Below the pieces are notes generated by a model. It did no database searches and was not told the DNA's origin. It worked only from the letters and a program-made list of their open reading frames with translations. The position numbers and the translations under genes were made by a program. DNA of 64,000 bases, from positions 23,961,618-24,025,617 of the forward strand of contig CP141128.1 in NCBI GenBank assembly GCA_035236585.1, read 5' to 3'. Source of the DNA: Warburgia ugandensis (taxonomy: Eukaryota; Streptophyta; Magnoliopsida; Canellales; Canellaceae). This document shows, one piece after another, positions 11,531 to 22,771 of the stretch. How positions within the stretch are numbered: position 1 is the first letter of the stretch; the number at the start of each line of letters is the position of its first letter.

Positions 11531-12539
11531 ATCATCATCATCGTCATCAAGACCTTATCCCAATTAGGGGTCGGCCACATGAATCTTATTCCTCCATTCC
11601 ACTCTCTTAAATACCATGGCTTCATTTAGTCCCAAAGTTTTTAAATCTTTCCTCACCACTTCTATCCATATTCTTTTGGGCCTTCCCTTTGCCCTATTAG
11701 AACCTTCTACTTGTATTGCCTCACTCTTAACCAGTGTCGTTGTTGGTCTCCTATGAACATGTCCAAACCATCTAAGTCTAATCTCCCTCATCTTGTTACC
11801 TATTGGTGCTACCCCTAATTTTTCTCTAATATTTTCATTTCTAATTCTATCCTTTCTTGTCTTACCACTCATCCATCTTAACATTATCATTTCTATGACG
11901 CTCATCCTATGAGTATGGTGTTCCTTAACTGCCCAATACTCTGATCCATAGAGCATGGCCGGCCTTATAGCCATCTTATAGAATTTTCCTTTTAGTTTGA
12001 GTGGCACCCGCCGATCACATAAAACTCCAGATGCACATCTCTTTGTTCCAACCCGCTTGGATTCTTTGGGTAACCTCCCTCTCAATCTCTCCACTCTCAT
12101 GGATCAATGATCCTAAATACCGAAAGTGGTCTTTCACGGGGACTTCTTGGTTATTAATCTTGACTGGTGTTCCACTCCTACTCTCCTTGTTAAAATTACA
12201 TTCCATATATTCTGTCTTAGTTTGGCTAATTTTAAATCCTTCAGATTCTAATGCTTCTCTCCATAACTCTAGCTTTATGTTTACACCCTCCCTTGTCTCA
12301 TCAAGCAGGACTATATCATCTGCAAATAGCATGCACCAAGGAATCTCCTCGTGCAGATGTTTTGTTAACTCATCCATAACTAATGTGAAGAGGTATGGAC
12401 TCAATGCCGATCCTTGATGCAATCCTACAGTGACAGGAAAATCACTAGTCACGTCACTATTGGTCTTAACATTTGTTACCGCTCCCTCATACATATCTTT
12501 AATTATGTCTATATACCCCTAAGAAACCCCTTTACCACC
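11531..12539 (-). pseudogene. RTE-type LINE, 3' part: RT core and C-terminal domain
   Basis: C-terminal half of a non-LTR retrotransposon polyprotein on the minus strand. The frame from 12494 to about 12050 holds the RT palm: GLHQGSALSPYLFTLVMDEL and the catalytic FADD in MLFADDIVLLDE (about 12313-12327), then YLGSLIHESGEI. A frameshift near 12055 passes into a second frame running to 11564, with ASGVLCDRRVPLKLKGKF, MLYGSEYWAVK, MLRWMSGKTRKDRIRNENI, LRWFGHVHRRP and a final WRNKIHVADP. This arrangement and the GATGATGATGATG-like 3' tail (plus-strand ATCATCATCATC at 11531) are typical of plant RTE/BovB-like LINEs. The 5' half continues at 22772-24115; the two halves are separated by a later LTR insertion. 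Confidence 0.92.
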
Positions 12540-12544
12540 CAACA
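12540..12544. repeat. target site duplication CAACA of outer giant LTR
   Basis: CAACA at 12540-12544 and again at 22767-22771, flanking TGTAACACCC and GGTCGTCACA. Joining the flanks restores continuous LINE sequence just after the conserved TYDRV of the reverse transcriptase, so the copy duplicated is LINE DNA. Confidence 0.93.
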
Positions 12545-12854
12545 TGTAACACCCTTAATTTTTGGTAAGGAAATTAAATAAATATTGAAATTGAGAATTT
12601 CAATGAAAATCAAGTTGGAATATTAGGGTTATGAAATATGCACTTCTCATAGAAGTGAAATCAAGGTATAAAACCTATATAATTGAAAACATATGTGACA
12701 AACGCTTCAAAATGACTGTAAGCACAACAATTTTTGAATACAGATGAAAAATCTGTATTTTTCTTCATTTTAAGGACTAAGAGGGAAAATTGGTAATTTC
12801 ACAAATAACCAAGACTTGAGACATCCAAATTTGGAATGTAATTAGAAATACGAA

Positions 12855-12875
12855 TCCAACACCACTAAGTACGCT
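12855..12875 (+). promoter_or_regulatory. conserved U3 block, outer giant LTR
   Basis: TCCAACACC followed by AAGTACGCT. The same block, best form TCCAACGCC then AAGAACACT, lies 130-330 bp from the LTR start in all three LTR families of the window: 44677-44697, 51137-51157, 28032-28052 (minus), 35281-35301 (minus) and 17323-17343 (minus). Confidence 0.6.
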
Positions 12876-12952
12876 CAATTCCGAGCCCGAGAGAATAAAA
12901 TGGATTTTTCTCCATAAAAGGGCAATTTGATCTTTTAACACACATGTGGGGC

Positions 12953-12957
12953 CACAT
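12953..12957. repeat. target site duplication CACAT of inner giant LTR
   Basis: CACAT at 12953-12957 and at 17652-17656, flanking TGTGACGACC and GGGTGTTACA. It shows that the inner 4.7-kb copy integrated into the U3 region of the outer copy. Confidence 0.92.
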
Positions 12958-13426
12958 TGTGACGACCCGGGTTTTTAAAACACATTTTATAATGCATTTT
13001 TTCAAAGGAAGGGCCCTTAAATGTGTAAAAAAAAAAATCGCAAACAATGCAGCGGAAATTCTTTTCATTTAAATTCATTTTGAACAAAACCCAAGTCTCA
13101 TTGGAAGATACATAATACACAGCCATTTCTTATAAAATAAATTTTTATTGAATACCAGGATTCATCTAGTGGTTCACTCATACACAACCCTATGTTAGGT
13201 TACAACTCATTGTCCAAAATTACATAATCCAAACTTCAAACCTCACCTTACATTAAAAACACTCAATACAATACACTCTCAAATAAGGAAAAATTACATA
13301 TCTTCAAATACATACTCTGATTTTCTTATTTTCTTCAAATCTTCTACTGTCTTACTCCTAGATCTTCAAGCTTTAATCCTTTTAGTCCTTTATGGCCTTG
13401 AGCTTCTTTCCCTCCTTCTCTGTGCC

Positions 13427-13464
13427 TGAGGTATTGTAAACATGGAAACATGTACAATACCTCA
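13427..13464 (-). other. conserved hairpin in giant LTR (inner copy)
   Basis: TGAGGTATTGTA and TACAATACCTCA form a 12-bp stem, extended by CATG/CATG, next to AGCATAGCTTGC on the LTR sense strand. On that strand it is identical to 22294-22331, and it is matched with a paired base change at 39487-39524. Confidence 0.85.
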
Positions 13465-14179
13465 GCAAGCTATGCTTGGTAGGGGATACAAAAATATACT
13501 ACTTCATCAATACAAGGATACTTACCTTAGTCATCTCATACTCATATATAGAGGATATACATTATTTATGTAGTATATGACAAATTAATTAATATATTGA
13601 AGAATACTCAAAACTTGTTCCTTCCCCTGGCTATACTTCCACTTAGGAGAGTAATACTTAGCCAATTCACATATAGGGGTTTTCATTCTAGTAACTCTTA
13701 TAATAGCATATCACTATGCCATGGCATCATACTATGCCTATAATTTGTGCATCATAATGCAAAATACATTAGGACTACTATGCTCACAGTCTCAATCCGT
13801 ACACAGCGCCCAGATAACTATATAATCTTCCACTGATACCAACTGTGGAATAATCAATCCATGTCCTCATGGGGCGGACCATGACTGTTACAATGGGGCC
13901 TTCCCATTATTGCCCCACCCAACATTTAGCCTCTTTTTGGGCATGGTATCCATCATATAAATTTCAGGAAGTGGGTGGCCAAACCCTCATGACTTCCCTA
14001 GCATAGCATCCCCAGTCTCTATTTTTGTGTAAATCAAAATTCACAAGTCTCCATACTTGTATGGAAAATACTTTGTACATATCAGACGATGTGTCTGTTT
14101 AACTAAGGCTGGAATATTTTCTACACCCTATTCTTAGGGTATCCTTAGTTTTCATAATACTTTCACCTCGTTAGACTGG

Positions 14180-14430
14180 ATCGTTAGATTAGATCCAATG
14201 AATTAGATTATGAGGTTAGATCACTTTGTTGATCATTTGGTTAGATCCCATATCTTGGATCACTTTGTTTGATCATTTGGTTAAATCCCTTAATTTGATC
14301 ATATGGTTTTGGATCACATGTTTGGATCTGTGTTTTGGATCACTTAGTTGGATCATATGTGTTGGATCACTTAGTTTGGATCATATGTGTTGGATCACTT
14401 AGTTTGGATCATATGTGTTGGATCATGACT
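14180..14430 (-). repeat. GATC-rich minisatellite in inner giant LTR
   Basis: Repeats of 27-28 bp with TTGGATCACTTAG and GATCATATGTG; at least three almost identical copies from about 14330, preceded by diverged ones. Confidence 0.85.
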
Positions 14431-17059
14431 ATGCTAAGGTACTAAGCATAATTACATCATGAAGGTCTTATAATTACAGACTAAGATCATGTATGTATAC
14501 ACATGAATCCTTAATACATTCTTGTACATCCACCTACCTCAAAGTAGTATCTTGATTCATACATCTTTAGTGTATTTTTTCACAATGTCCATCATGGTCT
14601 GGATTCATCCATCTGTCAAACCATATGTATAAGGTTATTTCCCTATTCAAGTACGTATTCCTATAGATGATACCCTAATTTTCCTTGAATCAAATTTGAT
14701 CAAGGGTTTGAGATTCTCTATTTATGTTCTTCTACATACGCATACATACTATACAATACTACATTAGTATTTGTTTTTGATCATCTAAGATCCTATGGAT
14801 CTTGTTTGATCATCCTTATCTTGATTTGCAATTTTTATCAAGATTAGATGATTTACTACATTTTATGCTCTTATTATTATTACTCAACCAATTAATGTTT
14901 TATTGGTTGAGGGTAGCTTATTTCATTCTAAGTCTAGATTGCTCCTCTTATGTCAAATTGGCTAAGGCTTACTAGTTAAATGGTTGAACACAAAGTAGCT
15001 ACTTCAATCCTCATGTAAGGAGGCGTTTAAACCTCACAAATGCCAATGGAAGGTGGGGGGAGAGCGAGGCTCTATGAGATAACCCCCTTAACCACCATGT
15101 CCATCATTCACTAGCTTGACCCTAACTCAACCTTTTATAAGGTTCCTATGAGCATTTAATCCTAAGTATTCTTTCTAATTGTTTTTAATTAAATCCATGA
15201 ATTAAAATGTCATTCATGGAGATTTATTATTCTCCTAAGTTGGACCAAGGAATTTATATTCCTTATATTATCCTAATAACTATGGTCCTTACTATCATTA
15301 CGTCCATGTCATACATTCCATGTGAATGTCCCTTCCTTCTAATTTCATTTAATTTCCATTTCAATGAAATTACAATTACTTAAGCATTGAAGCATAAATT
15401 TAAAGCATGAATAAACAATTAACTAAACACTTAAATAAACAATTAAATAACCAATTAAATAAATAATTCAACTAAGAAATGAAAGACAATTATCATAATG
15501 TTCAATAATTGAAATAGAAATCTAACATGTTATCATGATCCAAGGGTCTTAATTGATCCATATTTATTTTTCATCTCTTTAGGGTTTAGGTTTTGATCCT
15601 TCATTTTATTTTAGATCCAACATATTATATTGATGTAATTTAATTTGGATCTCAATTGAGATCAGAATTGTGATTTTAAGATTTCAGCCCGTTTTAAGGG
15701 CTGAATTTCACCTTACTGGTTTGGATCAATTTTACTGATCTAGAGACATATAATTTCTACTGTGAACATGTTTCTTAAGGTTTTTGAACATTTTGAACAC
15801 ATCTATCAGTTCATATTTCAATTTTGGGGTCATCTTGGTCATGATCCAAGATCAATGGCACGGATGGTGCTAAATAGATCATGTAAATACTAATTAAAAA
15901 CAAGATCTAATATGTTATATGGTTTAATAACATAAATATGAATTCTATGAAGGTTTATGATCTTAATTTGGTGATCTATTAAACTCAGAATTAAGTTTTT
16001 AAGACTTCAGCTCGTTTTAAGCACCGAATTTCATGTTTAAGTTTTTTGATCAATTCCTTCATATCTATGTATAAAAATCTGATTGTAATCATGATCCTAA
16101 AGTTTTAGGGGGTCTCTGAAGACATCCATCGGTTCAGATTTTCCTTTTAAAGTCATATGGTCCATGATCTAAGATCATGGGTACTGATTTTACTAAATAA
16201 CTTATGTAAATACAAATTAAAACATGGATCTAATAATTTCAGTACATGGTAAACGCTACAAGGAGTCCATAGCATTTTTTTAATCTAAAATCAGAGCTAT
16301 ATCAAGCTCTGAATTGAATAATTATGATTTTCAGTTAATAGAATAGACGGCCTAGATCAAATCTGGGTTACAGGTACGGATCTCCCCCATCCAGTAAAAC
16401 CAAGAATCCAGATTTCACATCCTGAGGTTTTTGGGCACCAGGAATCCATCCATCGGCTCAGAAGTAACATCTAAGTTGTGGATTGATGGGATCTCAACTC
16501 TCAGTGCCGGATCTATAGTCTCCGACGGATCAATGGCTGGGGAGCTTCCATCTTTGCTGAAAAACCAAACTAACCTACTGTAAATGAAATAGGGGTGCAA
16601 GTGCACCTACCTGGAAGAAGATATTCCAGATCTCTGCCGAAAAAACTAGAAAATTCACTCCTTCTAATATAGGTCGTCGGAGCTTCCGTTTTTCACTGAT
16701 TTATCCACGGATACTCCACGGATTATGGTAAAATTAAATGGGTTTTATATATCTTAATATTACCCAACTATCCAATGGTCAAGATTAGGTTTCAACGGCT
16801 AGAAATTAACGTATAGCTCAAAAACCGTAACAGGGTGAAAACCCTTCTCGTTGGGACGACGTGTCTGTGGAAGCACCTGATATTCAGAGGAGGAATATTC
16901 CTCTGGGTGCTTCTGTGGACACTCTAACAGGGGGAATAAAATGCAAGGAAAGGGAGGAGAAAAGAGGGAGAAGGAGGATGAATTTTGGTCTGAGATTTTG
17001 GCAGAGTCTAGGGCACTTCGTGATGTATTTTTGGAATATTTTTGGGAATATTTTTATGT

Positions 17060-17069
17060 CTATTTATAG
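17060..17069 (-). promoter_or_regulatory. TATA box of inner giant LTR
   Basis: Minus-strand CTATAAATAG, about 585 bp from the LTR start, matching the outer copy at 17822-17831 in both sequence and position. This is a good plant TATA consensus and marks the likely U3/R boundary a few tens of bases downstream. Confidence 0.6.
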
Positions 17070-17821
17070 GGATTTTTAGTGTATTTCATCATAACACCTA
17101 ATTATTATGTTTTTTCCTTTTTCCTTTTTAATATTTAATATTTATTTGATTCCCACTACCACCTCCTTCTCCACTAGCTGGTGGTAGTGGTTTGACCAAT
17201 GATTGCACATGGTCTGGTCATTGGATTCCATTTTGGGTCCTTTGTGGGCCCCACATGTGTAAAAAGACCATTTTGCCCTTTATGTATAAAATTTTGAGTT
17301 TACTCCTATGAACTCAGAATTGAGTGTTCTTAGTGGCGTTGGACTTGTATTTTTTAGTACATTCTAAATTTAATGTCTTAGACCTTGGCTAGGGTAAAAT
17401 TACCATATTACCCTTTTGCTCTTAAATGGAGAAAATAAAGGTTTTTCACTCCGAATTCAGAATGCACCGTGCTTACAGTCATTCTAAAGGGTTTGTGAGA
17501 TATGTTTTCACTTATGCATATCTTTATGCCTTATTTGTACTTTTGTACGAAGTACATTTTTGCTAAACCTAATATTCCAGCCTGATTTTTCCTTGAAATC
17601 TTCAATTTCACTATTATATTTTTATTACAAAAAAAAATTAGGGGTGTTACACACATGGGGCCCACAAAGGGATCCAACGTCTGGAAAACGTGCAATCATT
17701 AGCGAAACCACCACCACCTGCTAATGGAGAAGGAGGTGGTAGTGGGAATCCAATGACATTTAAATATTCAAAAGAAATCAAAGTTATGATTTCAAGTAAT
17801 CATGAAAAATTTCAAATACCT

Positions 17822-17831
17822 CTATAAATAG
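17822..17831 (+). promoter_or_regulatory. TATA box of outer giant LTR
   Basis: CTATAAATAG, conserved with the inner copy (17060-17069, minus strand). It lies about 580 bp into the LTR once the nested insertion is removed. Confidence 0.6.
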
Positions 17832-20800
17832 CTCAAAAAAATCCCAAAAATTTCCCTAATGATCCTCACGATGTCCCTTAGCATGATGAAAAATATCAAC
17901 TCCAGAGACATCCCCTATCTTCCCCAAATTTCTCCTTCTTCTTCTTCTCTTATTTTTTTTCACTCAGGGCATGTCCACAGACACACCAGGCTTTCCAGAC
18001 TAAGTGGAGAAGTCGGGCGCGTCCCGAGACACGTCGTCCCTGATGAAACAGGTTTCCGCCCAGGAAACCCTATTTCAATTAGCCATATCATTGTATTGGT
18101 TAAAACAACACATTACCCGTTGGATATGGTCTGAAGGAAGGGATCCACAAAAGCCCTAAGAGTTTACGATGATCCAACAGTCAAATCATGATAAACGTCA
18201 AAACGAAGATAAGGAATGATACAATTTACTATGTCCAGCAGTGTTTTCACTCAATTCCGGAAAATATGGCCGGTTACTAGAAATCTTGCACCATTATGAT
18301 CTTCAGAACTGTGGGATCTTCAAAACCCCCATGGTCCTCCACATTTTTCGGCAACAGAGATGAAAAATCAACTCTGTATATGTTTCCGGTAGCTAGGGTT
18401 TTATCTACAATTCTCTGGCTGATTTTCTCCTTCTCCGGTGAACTCCTCCTGCCCAGACCGACTCAGGTAGGCCACTGTCACTCCCCTCTTTCATTTCCGG
18501 TATGTATTTTGGGTTTTCCAACAAAGATGGGATCTCCTTGCCGTTGATCCGTCGGAGACTATGGATTTGGCTTGGATGGTTGAGACCCCATCCATCCACA
18601 GCTCAGATGTAACTTTTGAGCCGTTGGATGGATTCCTGGGGCCCAAAAACACCAGGACATGAAATCTGGGCATCAGAAGTTACTAGATGGAGGAGATCCA
18701 GCCACAGGTGATTTGACGGTCCAGATCGAACAGTCTCGCTTATAGCCGGTCATATCTACCCAGCCACCTGGGATAGGCGGTAACAGGTGTGGAACGCTGG
18801 TCATCTCGTACTCGTAACCCAAATATGATCTGGGCCGTTCATTTAGTTAACTGAAAATTTTATTTCTTCAATTCAGAGCTCGATAAGACTCTGATTTTAG
18901 ATCTGAAAAATGCTATGCACTCCTTGTATCTTTTAGAACTTACTAAACTTATTAGATCCATGTTTAAATTTGTATTTACATAAGTTATTTAGTAAATTCA
19001 GTACTCATGATCTTAGATCAGGGCCTATTTGACTTTAAAAGACAAATATGAAGCGATGGATGTCTTTAGAGATACCTTAAAACCATAGGATCATGTTCAA
19101 AGTCAGATTTTTGTTCATAGATATTAATAAAGTGATAAAAAACAGTAAAGATGAAATTCAACCCTTAAAATAGGCTGAAATCTTAAAATCTTAATTCTGA
19201 CTTTAATTGAAATCCAAAATTAGAACAGAAACTTTCCTTGGAATCATGTTTATGTTATTAATCCATTGAAATTTTTATATCATGTTTTTAAGTAGTATTT
19301 ACATGATCTGTTTGGTAAAATCCGGGCCATTGATCTTGGATCATGGCCAAGATGATCCCAAACTTGAAATCTGAACCGTTGGATGAGTTCATAATGTGAC
19401 AAAAACTTAGGAACCATATTCACAGTAGAAATTATGTGTCTCTAGATTAGTCAAATGGATCCAAAACAGTAAGGTGAAATTCAACCCTTAAAGCGGGTTG
19501 AAATCCTGAAATCTCAATTCCTATGTTAATTTAGATCCAAATTGAGATCGAAAAGTTTTTATGGATTCCTTGTGATAATAATAATGGACTGAACCTATGA
19601 AAATTTTATTTTAATTAATTAAATTTTCTGTAATTAAGTGGATAAGTAATTAACATCCTTGATCTACAAGATCTAGGATGATCAGACCACTAATACCATA
19701 TTGGATGATTACTTTATAATATAATAAATAATATCAATGGATTAAATTATATTTATTAGGCATATCTTAAGAGATCTAGCCTTAAGAGTTACTAAAATCC
19801 CTAAAAATGAATAGTATCTCCTAGATCAAGATGATCCAGCATGATTAGACAGTATGGATGTATTTTGATGATGATCTTGAGATAAGGTCATAGGGATTTA
19901 ATGAATGGATGATGTGGATTTGGTCCAGATCAAGATCTATGCCCTTAAATGGTAAAAAGGAACCTAAGATCTCCTTGATCGGGTAGATCAAGGAAGATCA
20001 AATCAATGGATAAAATAAATCAATGATTTAATAATTAAATTACATCAATATAAAATGAAGGATCAAGATCTAAACCCTAAAGAAATGAAAAATGACTATG
20101 GATCAATTAAGACCCTTGGATCATGATAGCATGTTAGATTTCTATTTGAATTATTGAACATTATGATAATTGTCTTTCATTTCTTAGTTGAGTTAATTCT
20201 AGAATTGTTTATTTAATTAAATAGTTAATTGTTTATTTATGATATTTATGCTTTATATTTATATTGATGCTATGCTTAAGTAATGAAAATATCACGGAAG
20301 TTGTAATTAAATGAAATTAGAATGGAAGGACATGGACATGGATATGTGACATGGACTTAATGTTAGTAAGGACCATAGTTAGTAGGATAATATAAGGAAT
20401 ATAAATTCCTTGGTCCAACTTAGGAGAATAATAAATCTCCATGAATGACATTTTAGTTCATGAATTTAATTAAAAACAATTAGAAAGAGTACTTAGGATT
20501 AAATGCTCATAGGAACCTTATGAAGGGTTGAGTTAGGGTCAAGCTAGTGAATGATGTACATAGTGGTTAAGGGGGTTATCTAATAGAGCCACGCTCTTCC
20601 CCCACCGTCCGTTGACATTTGTGAGGTTTAAACGCTTCCTTACATCAGGATTGAAGTAGCCACTTTGTGTTCAACCATTCAACTAGTAAGCCTTAGCCAA
20701 TTTGACATAAGAGGAGCAATCTAGACTTAGAATGAAATAAGCTACCCTCAACCAATAAAAAATTAATTGGTTGAGTAATAATAATGAGAGCATAAAATGT

Positions 20801-21139
20801 AGTAAATCATCTAACCCTAATAAAAATGGTAATCAAGATAAGGATGATCAAACAAGATCCATAGGATCTTGGATGCTAAAAAATAAATACTAATGTAGTA
20901 TTGTATTACATGTGTATTCGTATAGTATGTATACGTATGTAGAAGAACATAGATAAAGAATCCCAAACCCTTAATCAAATTTGATTCAAGGAAAATTAGG
21001 GTATCATCTATAGCAACACATACCTGAATAGAGAAATAACCTTATACGTATGATTTGACAGATGGATTCACGTGTATACATACATGATCTTAGTTTGTAA
21101 TTATAGACCTTTATGATGTAATTATGCTTAGCACCTTAG

Positions 21140-21480
21140 CATAGTCATGATCCAACACATATGATCCAACTAAGTGATCCAACACCTATGATCCAACGAA
21201 GTAATCCAACACATATGATCCAATTAAGTGATCCAAAACATGGATCTAACCAAATGATCAAACTAAGTGATCCATAACATATGATCCAACTAAGTGATCC
21301 AAAACATGTGATCCAATTAAGGGATCCAAAACATATGATCCAAATAAGTAATCCAAAAACATATGATCAAATTAAGTGATCTAACCAAAGGATCAAACAA
21401 AGTGATCCAAAACATGTGATCTAACCACATGATAAAAAAAAAGTGATCTAACCTCATAATCTAATCCACTTGATCTAATC
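21140..21480 (+). repeat. GATC-rich minisatellite in outer giant LTR
   Basis: Ten or more diverged repeats of about 27 bp based on GATCCAACACATAT and GATCCAACTAAGT. This is the complement of the inner-copy minisatellite but with more units, which explains part of the 0.8-kb length difference between the two LTRs. Confidence 0.85.
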
Positions 21481-22293
21481 TATTGATCAAGTCTAATGAG
21501 GTGAAAGTAATGAGATATGGAGACTAAGGAAACCCTAAGAATAGGGTATGTATAATATTCCAGCCTTAGTTAAACAAAAGATCGTCTGATATGTACAATA
21601 TATTTTCCATACAAGTATGGAGGCTTGTGATTTTGTTTTACATAGAGATAGAGATTGGGGATGCTATGCTAGGGAAGTTATGAGGGTTTGGCCACCCGCT
21701 GCCTGAAACTTATATGATGATACCATGCCCAAAGAGAGGCTAAATATCGGGTGGGGCAATAATGGGAAGGCTCCACTGTGACAGCCAGGGTCCACCCCAT
21801 GAGGACATGGATTAATTATTCCACAATTGGTGTCAGTGGAGGAATATACAGTTATCTGGGCGCGCTATAAGGATTGAGATTATAAGCATAGTAGTCCTAA
21901 TGTATTTTGCATTATGATGCACATATGACAGGCATAGTATGATGCCATGGCATGATGATATGCTATTACATGAGTTCCTAGAATGAAAACCCCATATGAT
22001 AATTGGCTAGGTATTGCTCTCCTAAGTGGGAGTATAGCCAAGAGAAGGAATAAGGGTTGAATAATCTTTGGCTAGGTATTGCTCTCCTAAGTGGGAGTGT
22101 AGCTAGGGAAAGTAACAAATTTTGAGCAATCTTCACTATATTAACTAATTTGTCATGTACTATTAAATAACGTATGTACCCTATGTGGAGATAACTTCTG
22201 AATGGATAACTATAATGAAATAAGGATTGAGGTATGTATCCTTATGTTGATGAACTAGTATGTTTTTGTATTCCCCAACCAAGCATAGCTTGC

Positions 22294-22331
22294 TGAGGTA
22301 TTGTACATGTTTCCATGTTTACAATACCTCA
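22294..22331 (+). other. conserved hairpin in giant LTR (outer copy)
   Basis: TGAGGTATTGTACATG and its near-complement up to TACAATACCTCA, following AAGCATAGCTTGC. It sits about 440 bp from the LTR end, the same place as in the inner copy and the copy at 39487. Confidence 0.85.
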
Positions 22332-22771
22332 GATACAAAGGGTTAGAGGCTCAAGACTATAGAAGACTTAAGAAGATGTTGATGAATAATCAATCAAGAT
22401 ACATCCTCTTGAAGACATGTATTTTATTTGAGGGGATTGTATTGTATTGAGAGTTTTTAATGTATGGTGAGGTTTGTAAATTTTGGATTATGTAATTTGG
22501 ACAGGTATTGTACTTATACCGTGTTGTACTGTGAACCACTGGATGGATCCTAGAAGTTTAATAAAATCATATCCCTTCAATGGAATTTTATTTTGTACAC
22601 AAATTGTACTTATGTTATGTATGAAGTGGTGACTTGGGTTTTCAAAACAAGTTTAAAAAGAAAAGAATTTCCGTTGCTTTGTTTTGTGAATTTTTTTTAC
22701 TAAGGGGATGCCCTTGCCTTTGAAAAATGTATTACAAAATGTGTTTCAAAAACCTAGGTCGTCACACAACA

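Larger units (their letters stand above)
12958..17651 (-). mobile_element. giant solo-LTR-like element (4.7 kb), inner inverted copy
   Basis: Read on the minus strand it begins TGTAACACCCCTAATTT at 17651 and ends CCGGGTCGTCACA at 12958; 4,694 bp with a perfect CACAT duplication. It aligns over its whole length with the reverse complement of the outer copy, with scattered indels, so the two together form an imperfect palindrome of about 10 kb. It carries the same TATA box, GATC-rich minisatellite and hairpin as the outer copy. No coding frame is convincing; the frames at 16415-16606 and 16861-17079 lie in noncoding LTR. Confidence 0.82.
12545..22766 (+). mobile_element. giant solo-LTR-like element (about 5.5 kb), outer copy
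   Basis: Starts TGTAACACCC and ends AACCTAGGTCGTCACA; it has a perfect 5-bp TSD, no coding region and no internal direct terminal repeat. Its own sequence is 12545-12957 plus 17657-22766 (about 5,520 bp); the middle is a nested, inverted relative. Shared marks with the copy at 37932-39916, which is followed by a tRNA-iMet-type primer site, show that GGTCGTCACA is a genuine LTR 3' end. U3 appears short (TATA box about 580 bp from the start) and the rest very long. LTRs of this size recall LARD or Ogre-type elements, but the ends match the chromovirus LTRs in this window. A non-autonomous element without separate LTRs is the alternative. Confidence 0.8.

Noticed and set aside
12001..12417. Plus-strand 138-codon frame
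   Set aside because: Antisense to the LINE reverse transcriptase, whose minus-strand frame has FADD and other RT motifs.
12545..17651. DNA transposon with 400-bp terminal inverted repeats (12545-12957 and 17263-17651)
   Set aside because: The inverted ends are explained better by two nested LTRs: junctions at 12957/12958 and 17651/17652 have TG..CA ends and 5-bp duplications, and the third copy adjoins a primer site.
12545..22766. Large palindrome as an assembly artefact
   Set aside because: Arms differ by many substitutions and indels and in length, and each insertion has its own 5-bp target duplication.
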